64,000 bases of DNA, taken from the NCBI GenBank assembly GCA_021521415.1, contig JAIQDT010003789.1:1-64000 (forward strand). Reading direction: 5' to 3'. A model generated the notes under the pieces. It was not told the DNA's origin, made no database searches, and saw only the letters and a program-made list of their open reading frames with translations. The position numbers were made by a program, and so were the translations under genes. Below are positions 37,072 through 48,960 of the stretch, one piece after another (the first letter of the stretch is position 1; the number at the start of each line of letters is the position of its first letter). Origin of the DNA: Bidens hawaiensis. Its lineage: Eukaryota > Streptophyta > Magnoliopsida > Asterales > Asteraceae.

Positions 37072-38470
37072 GAGCATTCCCATTCAATCCCTCAAAACAC
37101 CGCCTATCTTTATAATTTAAAAAAATCTTTCAAATATTCACTCCATCCTATCCTCTATTTACATTCCCTGACTCTAAATAATAGAAATTTGCTACAGTAG
37201 CTTTTTATTTATGAAAAGCTACTGTACACTCTCCATCTCAACTATACTGTACTTTCACCCGCCCTTGTCACTTTCTCCCACTCATCTTTATAGGGTTCCT
37301 CAGCCCTCTCTAAAATCAAAGAGTTATGGGTTGAATCGAAGCAATCGGTGTCCATGTGTTAATCGATACAAGCTGCAACACGTACCTCTCTATCTTCATC
37401 TCTCAATTTCATTATGTTTATTGTAAGATTACAACTATTTTCATGAATTCACCTTCATTCATCCAAAATTAGGAACACCAAAGCTAAGACAACTAGTTTT
37501 ATAAATTATTAAGAGTGCATCTTCTACAAACTACCAGTTTTAAGGCACCTAATTAGTAGGTTCCTTTTGTGTTGTTGCTGAAGGGATACACCACCACTTT
37601 ATGAATCAACAAAATAAGGAACTGAACTACGATTGAATGTCAAATTATGGTAGATGTTGATAGAACATAAAATTAGGGCATTGGAGGTAATCTCTATAAC
37701 AATCATCAGCAGTCTAGGTATTGAAAATTAACAAGTCTAGAATAATTAGAACTAGTAAAATGCCCACCCGCATTGCGGGGCGATCAGTGGCGGCCCAACC
37801 ATTTTAGAGGCCTAAAGCGTAGGAAAAATTGGGGCCTTTATCCAACGTTAGATAGGTGAAATCACATCATTTATAAGCTTAATTTGTAGAATTTATTGAG
37901 TGATTGCCGTATTTCGTATACAAAACTAATAAAATTTTCAATTTTTGTTTTCAAAAAGAGTTTGATTTATATAGATTTATTGGATGTTATTTCTTTATTA
38001 TCCAGAAGTGAATTTCGGTCCCATATGTTGCTGCTGTTATTTCTTTTCCTTTAAATGTCCTTTCTAGCATGGATCTGCAAAAAAAATGTTGTGTATCCAT
38101 TTTACCATACCAAAAACAGATTCAAACACAAACGGTATCCAAGCATGAACAGGGGAAGTAACTAATAGGAAAACGCAGCAGCTAACGCAACATATATTAC
38201 CAACGGACATATTAGCAGCTAAAAACAACATATATTAATAACGGACAGTAGGCTAATCGAAACTTACAATAGTACTGAAACATAATATACTAACGAACAG
38301 TAGATTTTTTTATTCTTTATTTGTGAACTACAAATTAAAATAACATTAAATTGGTTTTGTTTATTCTTTATTTGTGAATTACAAATAAAAAGCTATATAA
38401 CTGTTCCTACATATTTCATCTTTACCGTTGATAAAAATTTATGTGTATTTTGATAGGTTGAGTTAATTGC
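37072..38470 (+). other. 5' part of the Harbinger element, non-coding
   Basis: No protein domain. At 37751-37780, on the minus strand, there is a GC hairpin (CCCCGCAATGCGGG) followed by CATTTTACTAGT, the layout of a Helitron 3' end. Adjacent CAGTGGCGGCCCAACC (from ~37789) is a common plant transposon terminus word. This may mark a nested insertion. Confidence 0.4.
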
Positions 38471-39730
38471 ATGTTTGATAACATGCCTCATACATTCTTT
38501 CGCAAATTGTTGACATACATGTCTTCTGAAGATGATAGTGATGTTAATCTTAACGAAGATGGCAAAGGACAATGTATTCGCAAGCGTCGTAGGTTTATTC
38601 GGCGTAATCATATTCAGGGACATCAGCGTCTATATCGTGATTATTTTGCAGAAAATCCCATATATCCTGCAGATCTATTTCGACGAAGATTTCGTATGCG
38701 TCGTCCTTTATTTCTCCGTATTTTAAATGAGGTAGTGACTCACGAGCCATACTTTGTCCAAAGAAGAGATAATGTCGGAAGACTCGGTTTATCTTGTATG
38801 CAAAAGATAACTGCAGCACTTAGAATAATGGCATATGGGCTTACCGCAGATTTTATGGACGAATACATAAGCATTGGTGAGAGCACCGCAATGGAGAGCC
38901 TCAAAAAATTCTGTGAGACGATAGTAAATATCTTTTCAACTGAATATCTACGTTCACCAAACACCAATGATATTACTCGATTGCTTGCTGTTGCGGATCA
39001 ACGAGGATTCCCTGGAATGCTCGGAAGCATCGACTGCATGCATTGGAAGTGGAAAAATTGTCCCACAGCTTGGAAAGGTATGTACTCTGGCCACATTCGT
39101 GAACCTACTATTATTTTAGAGGCGGTTGCCTCATATGATCTCTGGATATGGCATGCATATTTTGGCATGCCCGGTTCACATAACGACATTAACGTGCTAG
39201 AGAGGTCTTTCATTTTCACGGAACTTGCGCAAGGGCGTGCTCCTCCAGTCAATTACACAGTTAATGGCAACGACTATACTATGGGGTATTACCTTGCAGA
39301 TGGCATTTATCCTAAGTGGCAAACTTTTGTAAAGACGATTCCAGCACCAAGAGGGAACAAGCACAAACATTTCGCAAAAGCACAAGAATCTGTAAGAAAA
39401 GATGTCGAGCGAGCGTTTGGAGTACTTCAACAACGATTTGCAATCATTCGAGGACCTTCACGAATGTTCAAAGTGAGTGTGCTAACAAATATAATGAAAG
39501 CATGTGTTATTCTTCATAATATGATCATTGAAGATGAACGTGATGATGGTGACGATCTTAATATGGAGTATGATCAACTTGATGATGATCTCCCTGAATT
39601 GTCGCGCACTCATACATGTGAGTTTATGGACTTCATTGAACGTCATCTTCGTATTAGAGATAACTCGGCTCATCATCAACTTCAAGAAGATCTAGTTGAA
39701 CATCAATGGCTACTCTATTCTCAACAATAA
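38471..39730 (+). CDS. PIF/Harbinger (HARBI1-like) DDE transposase, 419 aa
   Basis: One unbroken frame. N-terminal acidic/basic segment (MSSEDDSDVNLNED, then RKRRRF); a helical region with YRDYFAENPIYPADLFRRRF typical of plant Harbinger transposases; then the DDE_Tnp_4 catalytic core. The likely triad is D188 (in GSIDCMHWKWKNCP), D239 (SHNDINVL) and E313 (VERAFGVLQ). The family-typical YYLADGIYP and KDVERAFGVLQQRF are intact. Translation may begin at M1, M5 or M17; the later MSSEDDSD is attractive because many relatives start near such an acidic patch. The protein would cut and join the flanking GAGCATTC repeats at TTA sites and could mobilise the neighbouring MITE if its DNA-binding partner is supplied in trans. 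A domesticated ALP1/HARBI1-like host role is less likely because the gene still sits between transposon ends. Confidence 0.9.
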   Translation: MFDNMPHTFFRKLLTYMSSEDDSDVNLNEDGKGQCIRKRRRFIRRNHIQGHQRLYRDYFAENPIYPADLFRRRFRMRRPLFLRILNEVVTHEPYFVQRRDNVGRLGLSCMQKITAALRIMAYGLTADFMDEYISIGESTAMESLKKFCETIVNIFSTEYLRSPNTNDITRLLAVADQRGFPGMLGSIDCMHWKWKNCPTAWKGMYSGHIREPTIILEAVASYDLWIWHAYFGMPGSHNDINVLERSFIFTELAQGRAPPVNYTVNGNDYTMGYYLADGIYPKWQTFVKTIPAPRGNKHKHFAKAQESVRKDVERAFGVLQQRFAIIRGPSRMFKVSVLTNIMKACVILHNMIIEDERDDGDDLNMEYDQLDDDLPELSRTHTCEFMDFIERHLRIRDNSAHHQLQEDLVEHQWLLYSQQ

Positions 39731-40462
39731 ACGATATCGCGTTATATTTTATTATTTCGTGAATGTTATTGGTTTGAGTTAGAAGCATGCTATGTGATGA
39801 TCATTAGAATTATTTATGTAAGAACATAACTTATTAGCTCAACTTTTGTTTTAATTTGCATCTATTTGGGTCATTTGCTTGTAATGTGTTAGGAGTGTGC
39901 AACGGATACGACCCGGCCCGACCAACAATTTATTGCTTTTGTTAATCTTTTTGTTTGACTGATTAATGCTTTTGTAATGCTTCTCTAGATGTTCAATGGT
40001 CAAACTTGTTTTTCCTTTTTTTTATCGTTAAAACATAGTCAGTTGCCATTTTCACTTGTATATAACTTCCATATTTTTTTATCAGTCATATAGTGTATAA
40101 ATGGAAATTTAGACTACTATAAATTATAAATAGATAGCTTATATCATTTTAAACCCATATATTGATTATAATGTTTGGTTAAGAATACTTCACGAGTTTG
40201 AGCCGAGCTTTGGTTCGTTTTATGTTTAATTCGATTTTTCTAAATATTTAGAAACTTTTTAAAAGAAGAATATAATATGACAAAATAGCAAGTAGTTAAT
40301 ATTGTAAGTGAGTAGAAAGAGAAAAATTAATAAAAAAATAATATAGAGATAGATTTAGAGGATAGGATGTGAGGTGTTTTCTAAAATGAAAGGTAAATTT
40401 TAAAAAGTAGTGATTTTTTGTTAAATTATAGGGATAAAGATGATGGAGGGGATAAGAATGCT
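39731..40462 (+). other. 3' flank of the Harbinger element
   Basis: Non-coding, AT-rich. It ends in the inverted terminal repeat. It contains GCAACGGATACGACCCGGCCCG, typical plant repeat vocabulary. Confidence 0.5.
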
Positions 40463-40465
40463 CTT

Positions 40466-41553
40466 ACTCATTCAAAAATAATTTACAATAATGATCCTTC
40501 AACTTCAATCAAATTTTGTTAATTTATTAAATAGTTACATATCTTCCCCCTCATTTTAAACAAACAACCCAATGACTTTTTAACGGCCATAACTTTTTCA
40601 CACGTTAATATTTTTTCTAAAAAATTACACCATAAAAACAAGCATTTTATTCTCTTTAATTTGAGTATGGTATTGCTATAGTTTATTAATTTTTAAAAAA
40701 TAACATGTTGCGCGATTACCGGTTATTAACACAACGTGTCAGGCAGGTTCGGCTAATGGTATCGGAACATATGGCACGTACCATTGTGAGGTTACAAACG
40801 CTAAGATACGCACGTACCATTGTGAGGTTACAAACATACTAACACCGGTTGCTTTTGCGAGTACACCGCTGTATCGCACAGGCGTCTGGCTGCTGAGGTC
40901 AAACATATGGCTTTTCTAATGGCTATTTGAAACAAACTTATCATATAAGAATATCAACATTAAGTTTGAATATTGTACATAGTCACTCTTATTAAATAAA
41001 TAAATGAATAAAAATGTGAGAGAATAATAGGACCTTGGTGAGATCTAAATTGGGGATCCATTGATTTGAGCTGAGATGTTTCTTGATTTTGGATCGGAGT
41101 AATCGCTTCTTCCAGCTGAGTGGTCATGCTGACGGAACAACGAGGTCTTGCTATTTGGGTCATCAAAACCCTTTGTACGTGTGATTATTCGTTGATTTAG
41201 CATAGTTGCAGGTTCGATGGTGGTTACCGGAGTTCCCCATTTTCCGATGAAGTTAGGTCCGATGGTGGTTACCGGAGGTCCCCATTTTCCGGTGGAGTTA
41301 AGTCGAAGGAGATGATTGATGAGGGTGGTTTGTTCTCCTTGTTATCGTTATTAATATTATTTATTTGTTTATTTGTTAGTGTGGGTAGTTCGGCTATTTC
41401 ACATTAACTTAAAATAACATGACTAACGGAGTTAATATTTCATTAGACTAGGATTATTTTATTAGTAATAAAAGTGATGGTGGGACTGTCACCGGTCAAA
41501 GTGATAGTTGAGATTAATGTTGGCTAATAGTTAATAGTTTGGTTTTATAAATA
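40466..41553. other. Intergenic DNA with short direct repeats
   Basis: CACGTACCATTGTGAGGTTA is repeated at about 40774 and 40810. A ~53-bp unit, GATGGTGGTTACCGGAG..., is repeated near 41217 and 41262. No gene is seen. Confidence 0.6.
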
Positions 41554-42356
41554 AGGGTTAGGATCAAATAAGAAGTTTGATTTTCCTAAGAAGGCTAGGA
41601 AGGAGAGTATTTTAGTCTAACACTTTAATATCAAAACTCACTTTCTTTAATCTCAAAACCCACTTACATTAATTTCAAAAACCCACTTACATAAAACCCG
41701 CTTACATCCTCACTCATCTCCTACAACCACCACCGCCCACCGCCACCACCTATCCGGAAAAGTCTATGGAACTTTTGCTTGAAAATTTCACCGGAAAAGG
41801 TCTCGGAAAGTCACCAGAAAACAATCCCCGAGAAATTTCGCCGGAAAAATCTCCGAAAAATTCACCGAAAAAAAGTCACCGAAAAAAACACTATGAAAAA
41901 TACAATGTAAAAAACACAATGATAAAAACACAATTGTTTGACACAATGGAAAAAACACAATGAAAAAAAAAAACACAATGAAAAATACTATTGTATAACA
42001 CAATTTTATAAAACACAATTTGTAAAAAACCCATTAATTTTTTTTAATTTTTATATAACAATATGGTACTCATATAAAAGATAAAAAGACATTCGTTATT
42101 ATGGTGAATTTGTTTTTCAATAAAAACATCGTAAAAAAAAGTTATGGACGTTTAAAAATGATGGGGGAATTTGGCATGTTCCTTGCATGTGGAGAGAAAA
42201 AGTCAACAAATATGTTATTCCTTTTATACCCTTCCCCTTATGTTCACACTTGATTTCCCTCTAAACTAATCTCAACCCTTCATGTTCAAAATCAATGGAC
42301 AAGATTACTTTTTATCCTTCCTACAAAAACTATACTTCCTATTATAACCTAACCCT
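41554..42356 (-). mobile_element. MITE-like element C (relative of B, inverted)
   Basis: The ends AGGGTTAGGATCAAATAAG and, inverted, AGGGTTAGGTTATAATAGG. Its interior matches element B (14958-15660) read on the other strand: the ACACTTTAATATC block, a (CACAATG)n tract and a TCCACATGCAAGG-like block. The lysine/serine-rich frame at 41766-41963 is low-complexity and not a gene. Confidence 0.75.
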
Positions 42357-42420
42357 TATATTTAATTATGATTATCAACATCTAAAATAGGCTCTAGCTT
42401 ATTCTCCAAGTTTCTCCATC

Positions 42421-42458
<38 letters not shown>
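42357..42458 (+). repeat. Copia LTR fragment and (TA)n run
   Basis: TTATTCTCCAAGTTTCTCCATCCC, then (TA)n, matches the stretch at ~56530-56575 inside a copia LTR. Confidence 0.6.
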
Positions 42459-42460
<2 letters not shown>

Positions 42461-43744
42461 TAATAAAGTAAAATAAATAGAGACACTTGTCATATTTTGG
42501 TTAATTCTTACAATTTTTTCCCTCCAAAACTAATATACCCTAATATACGTAATAAATCAATAATTATTCACTTTCCTTTTACACTATATTTATATAATAT
42601 CTATATATTTTTATAAATATAAATATTAACATATTATTTTACTATATATTTTAAAATACTTGGTGAATTCCAAAAATCAACAACAAATCATGTTTCTTAA
42701 ATGAAAATTGTTTTGGGTTTTTTGTGGAAGTTAAATTTGATTTTATGGGTCAAAAGTTGGTAAATAGATTGTTTGGTACAAATTAACTACATTTAGGTCA
42801 AATTTTGTTACGGGTCAAAAATGAAAATTTTGAGTATTTTTAAAAGTTTGAGAATGCAAAATAGATTTATCGTCAAATTTGTTATGGGTTCAAAGTGTTG
42901 ACTTTAAAATGTCAAAAGTATGGAAGTTAGAATTTTAAACATGATTCGGGTTTCAAGTTTATTTTTAAGGGCATTTTTTGAAATAATCAAAAGGTTCGGG
43001 ATTTGGCAAATTGACTATTTTTCCCTCAACTATTAAAACTTAAGAAAAGATTGCGAACACTTTCGACATGCCACCCCCATGCCTATCAATGCTTCTAACT
43101 TTTATCAAATTTTAAATATTTATTTCAACATTAATTTTTCCTTCAATGGTGATCAGAACGTTGTATGGGAAGCATGTCATGCAAAATTATGCTCAAATGA
43201 AACAAAATATTCACAAAATTGAATGGGTTAATATGTTGTCATTATGACAAAGTCGAGAAGCGCTCTGAAACTTATCAAAATCTTTTTTATGGTATAGCTC
43301 AGAAAAACATAGTTTTTGAAGAACATCTATTGTTACAATTTAATATCCTACTTTCTTTTGATGGGTGGTAAATTGATAAATATATCAATAAAGGTAACGA
43401 CTCTTTTGTATTTAGGCTGAGTGGTTAGAAGTACTATCGTATGAGAAGTCTTATTTTCGAAATTAGTTCATAACCAAAATTCTTTCAATTATACATATAT
43501 GACACCGAGAATGAATTTTTCAATAGAAAAAAGCATTCTCAGGGAAGATTTTGCACGGACATTTTTTTATTAAGTTTATTTAAAAAAACCATTTTGTGAT
43601 ATAAATAAAATCAATTTATGTACACATTGTATAGATACAAGCATAGATGTAATACATTTTTTTTATATACGCCATGTAATTATTTGTTTAGTTATAATTT
43701 TATAATTTGAGTTATCCCGTGTGTAACACAGGCTCTAAAACTAG
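42459..43744 (+). mobile_element. Helitron-like non-autonomous element
   Basis: Begins TCTAATAAAG...GAGACACTTGTCAT, a common start of plant Helitrons. Ends with the hairpin CCGTGTGTAACACAGG followed by CTCTAAAACTAG and then T. There is no Rep/helicase coding. The base before TC is T, not the expected A, so the 5' border is less sure. Confidence 0.6.
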
Positions 43745-43756
43745 TATATATATATA

Positions 43757-44007
43757 AGGGTGGGATCTAGAGAGAACTTTCTTAAAGAGAGAACTAATAA
43801 AAACTATTTTTAACTTTTTTTAAAAAAATAATTTGCGATTTTTTTTTCTTTTCTCCTTCTAATAAGATGATATTGTTCATAAAAAAAACCGGCGATGTAG
43901 TGCATATGTGCACTAATATGTATTGCATATATACGATAGTGTTTTATTGCATATAATACAACACAATTGCCTTATACAACACAATTGCATTATACAATAC
44001 ACATTAT
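43757..44007 (-). mobile_element. Half copy of fold-back element E family (D)
   Basis: Starts in a (TA)n run with AGGGTGGGATCTAGAGAG and AAAGAGAGAACTAATAAAAA. It matches, inverted, the right ~250 bp of the element at 52776-53439. The other terminus is missing. Confidence 0.7.
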
Positions 44008-44515
44008 GTGATATCCGATATCTTCAAACAAACAATTTTAACCAGAAATATTTTGATATAAATCAAACAAAACCAGAATCTCTGTTTTGAACAAATACAT
44101 TACTTGAAGTGAAGATAAGAATACAAAACAGAGTAATAGAAGAGATGGGGTTTAAACCCTAGATAAATAAAACCAATGTATTTGAGAAGATGACTGCTAC
44201 TCTTTTTTATTTCTTTGAGGACAAGGAGCAGCTTCAATTTATATGGAGCAGTCATGGAAGGAGCTTGAGTAATCAACGTGAGATGCCAAAATAAGGAGCA
44301 AAGAATCTGGAGTGCCAGTTGTGAAACATACGCTCCCTTCCTAAGATACATAGATGAACTTAGAACCAAAATAGGTCTTGTAAGCCCAAAAACTCCAGCC
44401 CATAAGCAATAGGGAAATAGCCCATACAAAAGAATAAAACAAACACGAGATTAGATAAAATGAACAAGGATTATAAATTGAAAATATATACCTATATCTT
44501 AACGCCCCCCCCCCC

Positions 44516-46290
44516 TCAATTTGATAATCCAAATATGTTATACATAGATAATTTACTAATCAAAAAATCATGTTGCCGAGCTAACAGACCTTTAGTGAAC
44601 ACGTCCGCAAGTTGTTTACTGGAGTCCACAGTCATAGTTTTGATGAGACCGGTAGAGATTTTTTCACGAAGAGAAAACAGATCTATCTCAAAGTGTTTCG
44701 TCCTATCATGAAACACAGGGTTGGCAGCGATAGAAATAGCAGCATTGTTGTCACAGAATAACTCCACGGGTATACTAATTTGAACATGTAGTTCCTTTAA
44801 CAAATTTTTCAGCCATACAATCTCACCGGTAGCAGCGCACATGGATCTATATTCAACCTCAGCAGAGGATCTAGATACAATTTCTTGTTTTTCTTTTCCA
44901 TGAAACCAATGACTGTCCCAAAAAAATACAATAACCTGTGATAGACCGTTGAGTTTCAAGACATTTACCCTAGGCAGAGTCAGCATAGGCTCGGATATTG
45001 AGACCTGAGCCTTTGCTAAACAGAATACCTATGCCAGGAGATTTTTTTAAATATCGAAGTAAGCGAAAGGCAAGTTGTAGGTGAGAATTTGTGGGTTTAT
45101 GCATATATTGACCTAGAAATTGCACCGCATAGGATATATCTGGGCGTGTGTGCGACAAGTAAATTAACTTTCCCACAAATTTTTGAAACCCTGTAACATT
45201 TTTCAAAATAGATTCATCTTTTTTACAAAAGTTCGTAACAACATGATGTTGCTCGATAGGGGTGTTAACAGGTTTGGACCCACTAAGGCCAAATTCAGCA
45301 AGAAGTTTAAGACAATACTTCCTTTGTGACAAACAAATACCCTTTCAGATCTTAATACTTCTATTCCAAGAAAATACTTTAGCAAACCTAAATCTTTAAT
45401 TAAGAATTTTGAATTTAACAACTGCTTGACTTTGTTTATTTCGGTCACATCATTTCCAGTAATGACAATATCATCCACATAGACAAGAAGTATTACAAGA
45501 GAGATTTCAGTACTTTTGACAAATAAAGAATAGTCACACATGCTTTGGACAAAGCCAAATTCGGTCAAAGTACCTACCAATTTTTCATTCCACATTCTAG
45601 GAGCTTGTTTTAGACCATATACAGAATTATTTAACTTACAAACTTTTGTTTCATGTAGGGAGAAGAAACCTTCTGGTAAACACATATAGACTTCCTCATT
45701 AGATTACCATATAGAAAAACATTGTTAATATCAAGTTGAAAGAGTGGCCAATCTTTTTCAACTGCAAGACTAATGACAGTCCTAGCAGTAACCATCTTTA
45801 CTATAGGAGAGAAGGTTTCATCAAAATCAACACCTTCTTTTTTACTATATCCTTTAGCAACAAGTCTGGCTTTAAACCTTTCAATTTCCCCTCTAGATTT
45901 ATATTTGATTTTGTATACCCATTTACAACCTATGGGCTTCCTACCTTTAGGTAAGTCAACAAGTGTCCATGTGTTGTTCCTATTTAAGGCTTCCATCTCT
46001 TCATTCATGGCATTCACCCAGTTATTATCATTTTTTGCTTCATAAAAGGTTTTTGGTTCAATAGATTTATTTAAGCAGGACGCAAAACATTGATTTTCAA
46101 AGGATAAGTTCGAGTAATTAACTACTTTTTCCATCCCATATTTTACTTTCCCTTCAATAATAAAATCATGTAGGCTTTTTGGTATTGAAGAGTTCCTAGT
46201 AGACCTTCTGACAGGTATGCTAGGATTATTATTTCCCTCAGGAGAGCCGGTATTGGCATTGGTAGTTCTAGTGTTGTCAGCCTCACTCAT
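44516..46290 (-). pseudogene. Copia reverse transcriptase and RNase H, frameshifted
   Basis: The RT begins around NNWVNAMNEEMEALNRNNTW, then GCKWVYKIKYKSRGE, with a frame change near 45660. SVYGLKQAPRMWNEKL and the intact catalytic YVDDIVITGND (about 45450-45481) follow, then RPDISYAVQFLGQYM. RNase H/C-terminal signatures: SSAEVEYRSMCAATGEIVWL, CDNNAAISIAANPVFHDRTK, DVFTKGL. At least three frame changes break the polyprotein. The domain content is diagnostic for Ty1/copia. Confidence 0.9.
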
Positions 46291-46589
46291 ACCTTCAATT
46301 ATCCCATGTGGCTGCTGTAGAATAGCCTCGCCATCAGGGTTTGGAGACTGGGCACCAGGCTGCTGATCAGTACTAGCTACCTCACTAGGATCCCTCTCCT
46401 CATCATTGGGTATTTCACCATTAGAAACGTCGGATTGACTAGACTCAAAGAGGTTAAAAAAATTTAAAGCATTTAAAAGAAGGTAGTTATCTGAAGAATC
46501 TTCATCTAAAGATTTATTATCTTTGAAAGGAAAAATATTTTCATAAAATTTTACATCTCTGGAGAAAATAATCTTTTTTTATCAAGACT

Positions 46590-48087
46590 TCATAATTTGT
46601 ACCCTTTTTTAAAAGAAGAATACCCTAAAAGAACACATTTCTCAGCATGATTCCCAAATTTATCAGTGTTATTTAAAATAGTACTAAAACAAAGACAACC
46701 GAACGTTTTAAGGTGATTAAGAGAGGGTTGAAATCCAAACATGAGTTCATAGGGTGATTTGCCATCGAGAATGGAAGAGGGAGTCCTGTTGATTAAATAA
46801 GCAGCGGTAAGCACACATTCAGACCAGAACCTAAGAGGTATGCCCCTTTGAAATAAAAGAGTTCTAGCAATGTTTAATAAGTGTTTATGTTTTCTCTCAA
46901 CAATTCCATTCTGTTGTGGACTATGTGTACATGTGGTTTGATGAACAATGCCATTCTCTCTCGTAAAATAAGACATTTGGTGATTAACAAATTCAAACCC
47001 GTTATCACTTCGGAAAGCTTTTACCGGTTTATTAAACTGCGTTTTCACTAAGTTACAGAAACTTTGAATGTTGTATAAGACTTCATCTTTGTGTTTTAAC
47101 AAAAAAAATCCATACACACCTTGAAAAATCGTCCACAACAGTCAGAAAGAACCTATATCCATCATAGCTTTTGATTTTATACGGACCCCAAACATCTAAG
47201 TGAACTAGTTCTCCCACATACAAAGACTTGTGGTCACTTAATGGGAAATGTTCTCTATGTTGTTTGGCCTTGTGACATACCTCACACGGAAAAAGTTCGT
47301 TCATTGTTTTTATATTCAATTTGTTTTTTAAAACATTTAACACTTGGTTTGAAGGGTGTCCTAGCCTAGAATGCCACAGGTTAATAACATCATGACTATT
47401 AAAACACACCTTAACAGGTTTAGAAGGATCACCACAGAAATATAAACCATCAATTTGATTACTAGTCACAAGGACTTTCTTTGTGTGCAAATCCTGAAGA
47501 TAACAAGTATGTTCATCAAATGAAACACGTAACTTATTTTCACTAGCAAGTCTATAAACAGACATCAAATTCACATGATATTCTGGGATAACAAATATAT
47601 CTGATAAAATGACCCCTTCAACTAATTTTAAACGACCAATTTTAGTAACTTTAGCATTTGTACCATTCGGGTGTTTGACAGAGATATTAAAGTCAGACAC
47701 ATCAACGAGATCTATTAGCCCCTTTTCGGACATTACCATATGTTGATTTGCCCCAGAATCAACAACCCACCCTGAAGGAAAATTGGAAGGACAACTAGCA
47801 AATCCAAAAACATATTTACTAAAAACATGAGAAGAAAGAAATCCTATAGAATTACCTCCAAAGTTAGCATTTTGAGGTTCTTGATCGTTTTTTCCTTTTA
47901 GTAAACCCAAAAGTTGAGTAATCTGCTCAGACGTAAGAACAGGAGTGGTAATAGTAGAAGAGTTTTCAGATATATCAGATTGAGACTTATTAGGATAGTT
48001 CCCATGACTATTCCCTTGCCCAGATTTAGACTTATAACCTTGAGGGTACCCGACAAGTTCATAACATCTTTCAATAGTGTGTCCCAA
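46590..48087 (-). pseudogene. Copia protease and integrase, frameshifted
   Basis: A zinc knuckle (CTHCHKLGHTIERC) sits at the start. The protease has VVDSGANQHM (Asp in DSGA). The GAG-pre-integrase/HHCC region reads LWHSRLGHPSNQVL...CEVCHKAKQHREHF. The integrase core has LDVWGP (first Asp), FRSDNGFEF (second Asp) and SPQQNGIVERKHKHL (Glu). A frame change lies near 47100, between WIFFVKTQ and the rest of the core. Confidence 0.9.
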
Positions 48088-48150
48088 TTTGTGACAATGG
48101 GTGCATTTAAGGTTTTGATTAGGACCTCTATTAAACCTTTTTTTGTTTTC

Positions 48151-48924
48151 TTAAACTTGATTAGATTTGGAAACAAAACCAACATTTGCTCCCTTATAAG
48201 GAGTGTTCTCATTTCTGTGTGATTCCTCTCTAAAAACAATTGAGAAAGTGGTTTTAATTGAAGGAAGTGGATCACGAGTTAGAAGACTTGTCCTTACAGG
48301 TTGGTAAACATTGTCAAGACTCATTAAAAACTGCATTAATTTTATTAGTTGAGAAAAATCGTTAAACTCTTTTGAGGCATTACAAGTACATGACGGTAAT
48401 TGCACCATGGCATCAAACTGCTTCCACATAGTGTTCAATTTATGATAATAATCAGACACGATGCTACCATTTTGAGTTATGGAATTAATTTTTTGATATA
48501 GACCAAACACTACAGATCCATCAACTTTGTCATAGGTTTCTTTTAAATCATTCCACACTTCCGAAGCAAATTTAGAGTAAACTTGACCCACATATAGTTC
48601 CTCACAAATAGAGTTTAGAATCCAAGTAAGAACAACCGAATTACACCTATCCCATTGAGAGGCTAAAATTTCATTTTCAGTGGGTTTTTTGCAAGAACCA
48701 TCTATAAAGCCAATTTTATTTTTTGCTTGTAAGGCTATTTGAAAAGAATTTGCCCAAACAGTGTAATTTTCAGTGCCTTTTAGTTTAATACTTACTATTG
48801 TTAAACAACTTGAATCACTTGCATGCGAATATAAGGGATTACTAGTATCCATTTTACTAATTAAAGTTTCAGTACCAGAATCATTCATAGATGTAAACAT
48901 AAAGAGAAGGCAGATAAGAAACAA
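48151..48924 (-). pseudogene. Copia gag (UBN2-type)
   Basis: 257 codons. Signatures: GTENYTVWANSFQIALQAKN, KIGFIDGSCKKP, QWDRCNSVVLTWILNSI. This is the copia gag-polypeptide family that coats the RNA. The likely start is at MDTSNPLYS rather than the first Met. A frame change at ~48150 separates it from the zinc knuckle. Confidence 0.85.
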
Positions 48925-48960
48925 ATAATTAATAATAAGACAAAGAGATAGAACGATCTA

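Larger units (their letters stand above)
37072..40462 (+). mobile_element. PIF/Harbinger DNA transposon
   Basis: A 3.4-kb element with ends GAGCATTCCCATTCAATCCC and, inverted, GAGCATTCTTATCCCC. It is flanked by TTA (37069-37071 and 40463-40465). It encodes one DDE transposase. The Myb/SANT-like second protein that such elements usually carry is not seen. The left 1.4 kb contains a Helitron-like end at 37751 and other foreign sequence, which may have displaced it. Confidence 0.88.
44100..48960 (-). mobile_element. Ty1/copia retrotransposon, broken
   Basis: On the minus strand, in copia order: gag, protease, integrase, RT, RNase H. A polypurine tract (TTGAGGGGGGGGGGGCG, complement of 44504-44518) follows the RNase H, and an LTR-like sequence starts after it (TTAAGATATAGG, running down to ~44100). 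I did not find a matching 5' LTR or PBS on the right side (48960-49800), so the element is truncated or its LTR has diverged. Confidence 0.8.

Noticed and set aside
38393..39433. Minus-strand frames opposite the Harbinger transposase
   Set aside because: The plus-strand frame has a complete domain with a DDE triad; the others are shadows.
41766..41963. Small Lys/Ser/Pro-rich frame resembling a basic nuclear protein
   Set aside because: It comes from a degenerate CCGGAAAA/CACAATG repeat inside a MITE-like element; the related element at 14958 has the same tract on the other strand.
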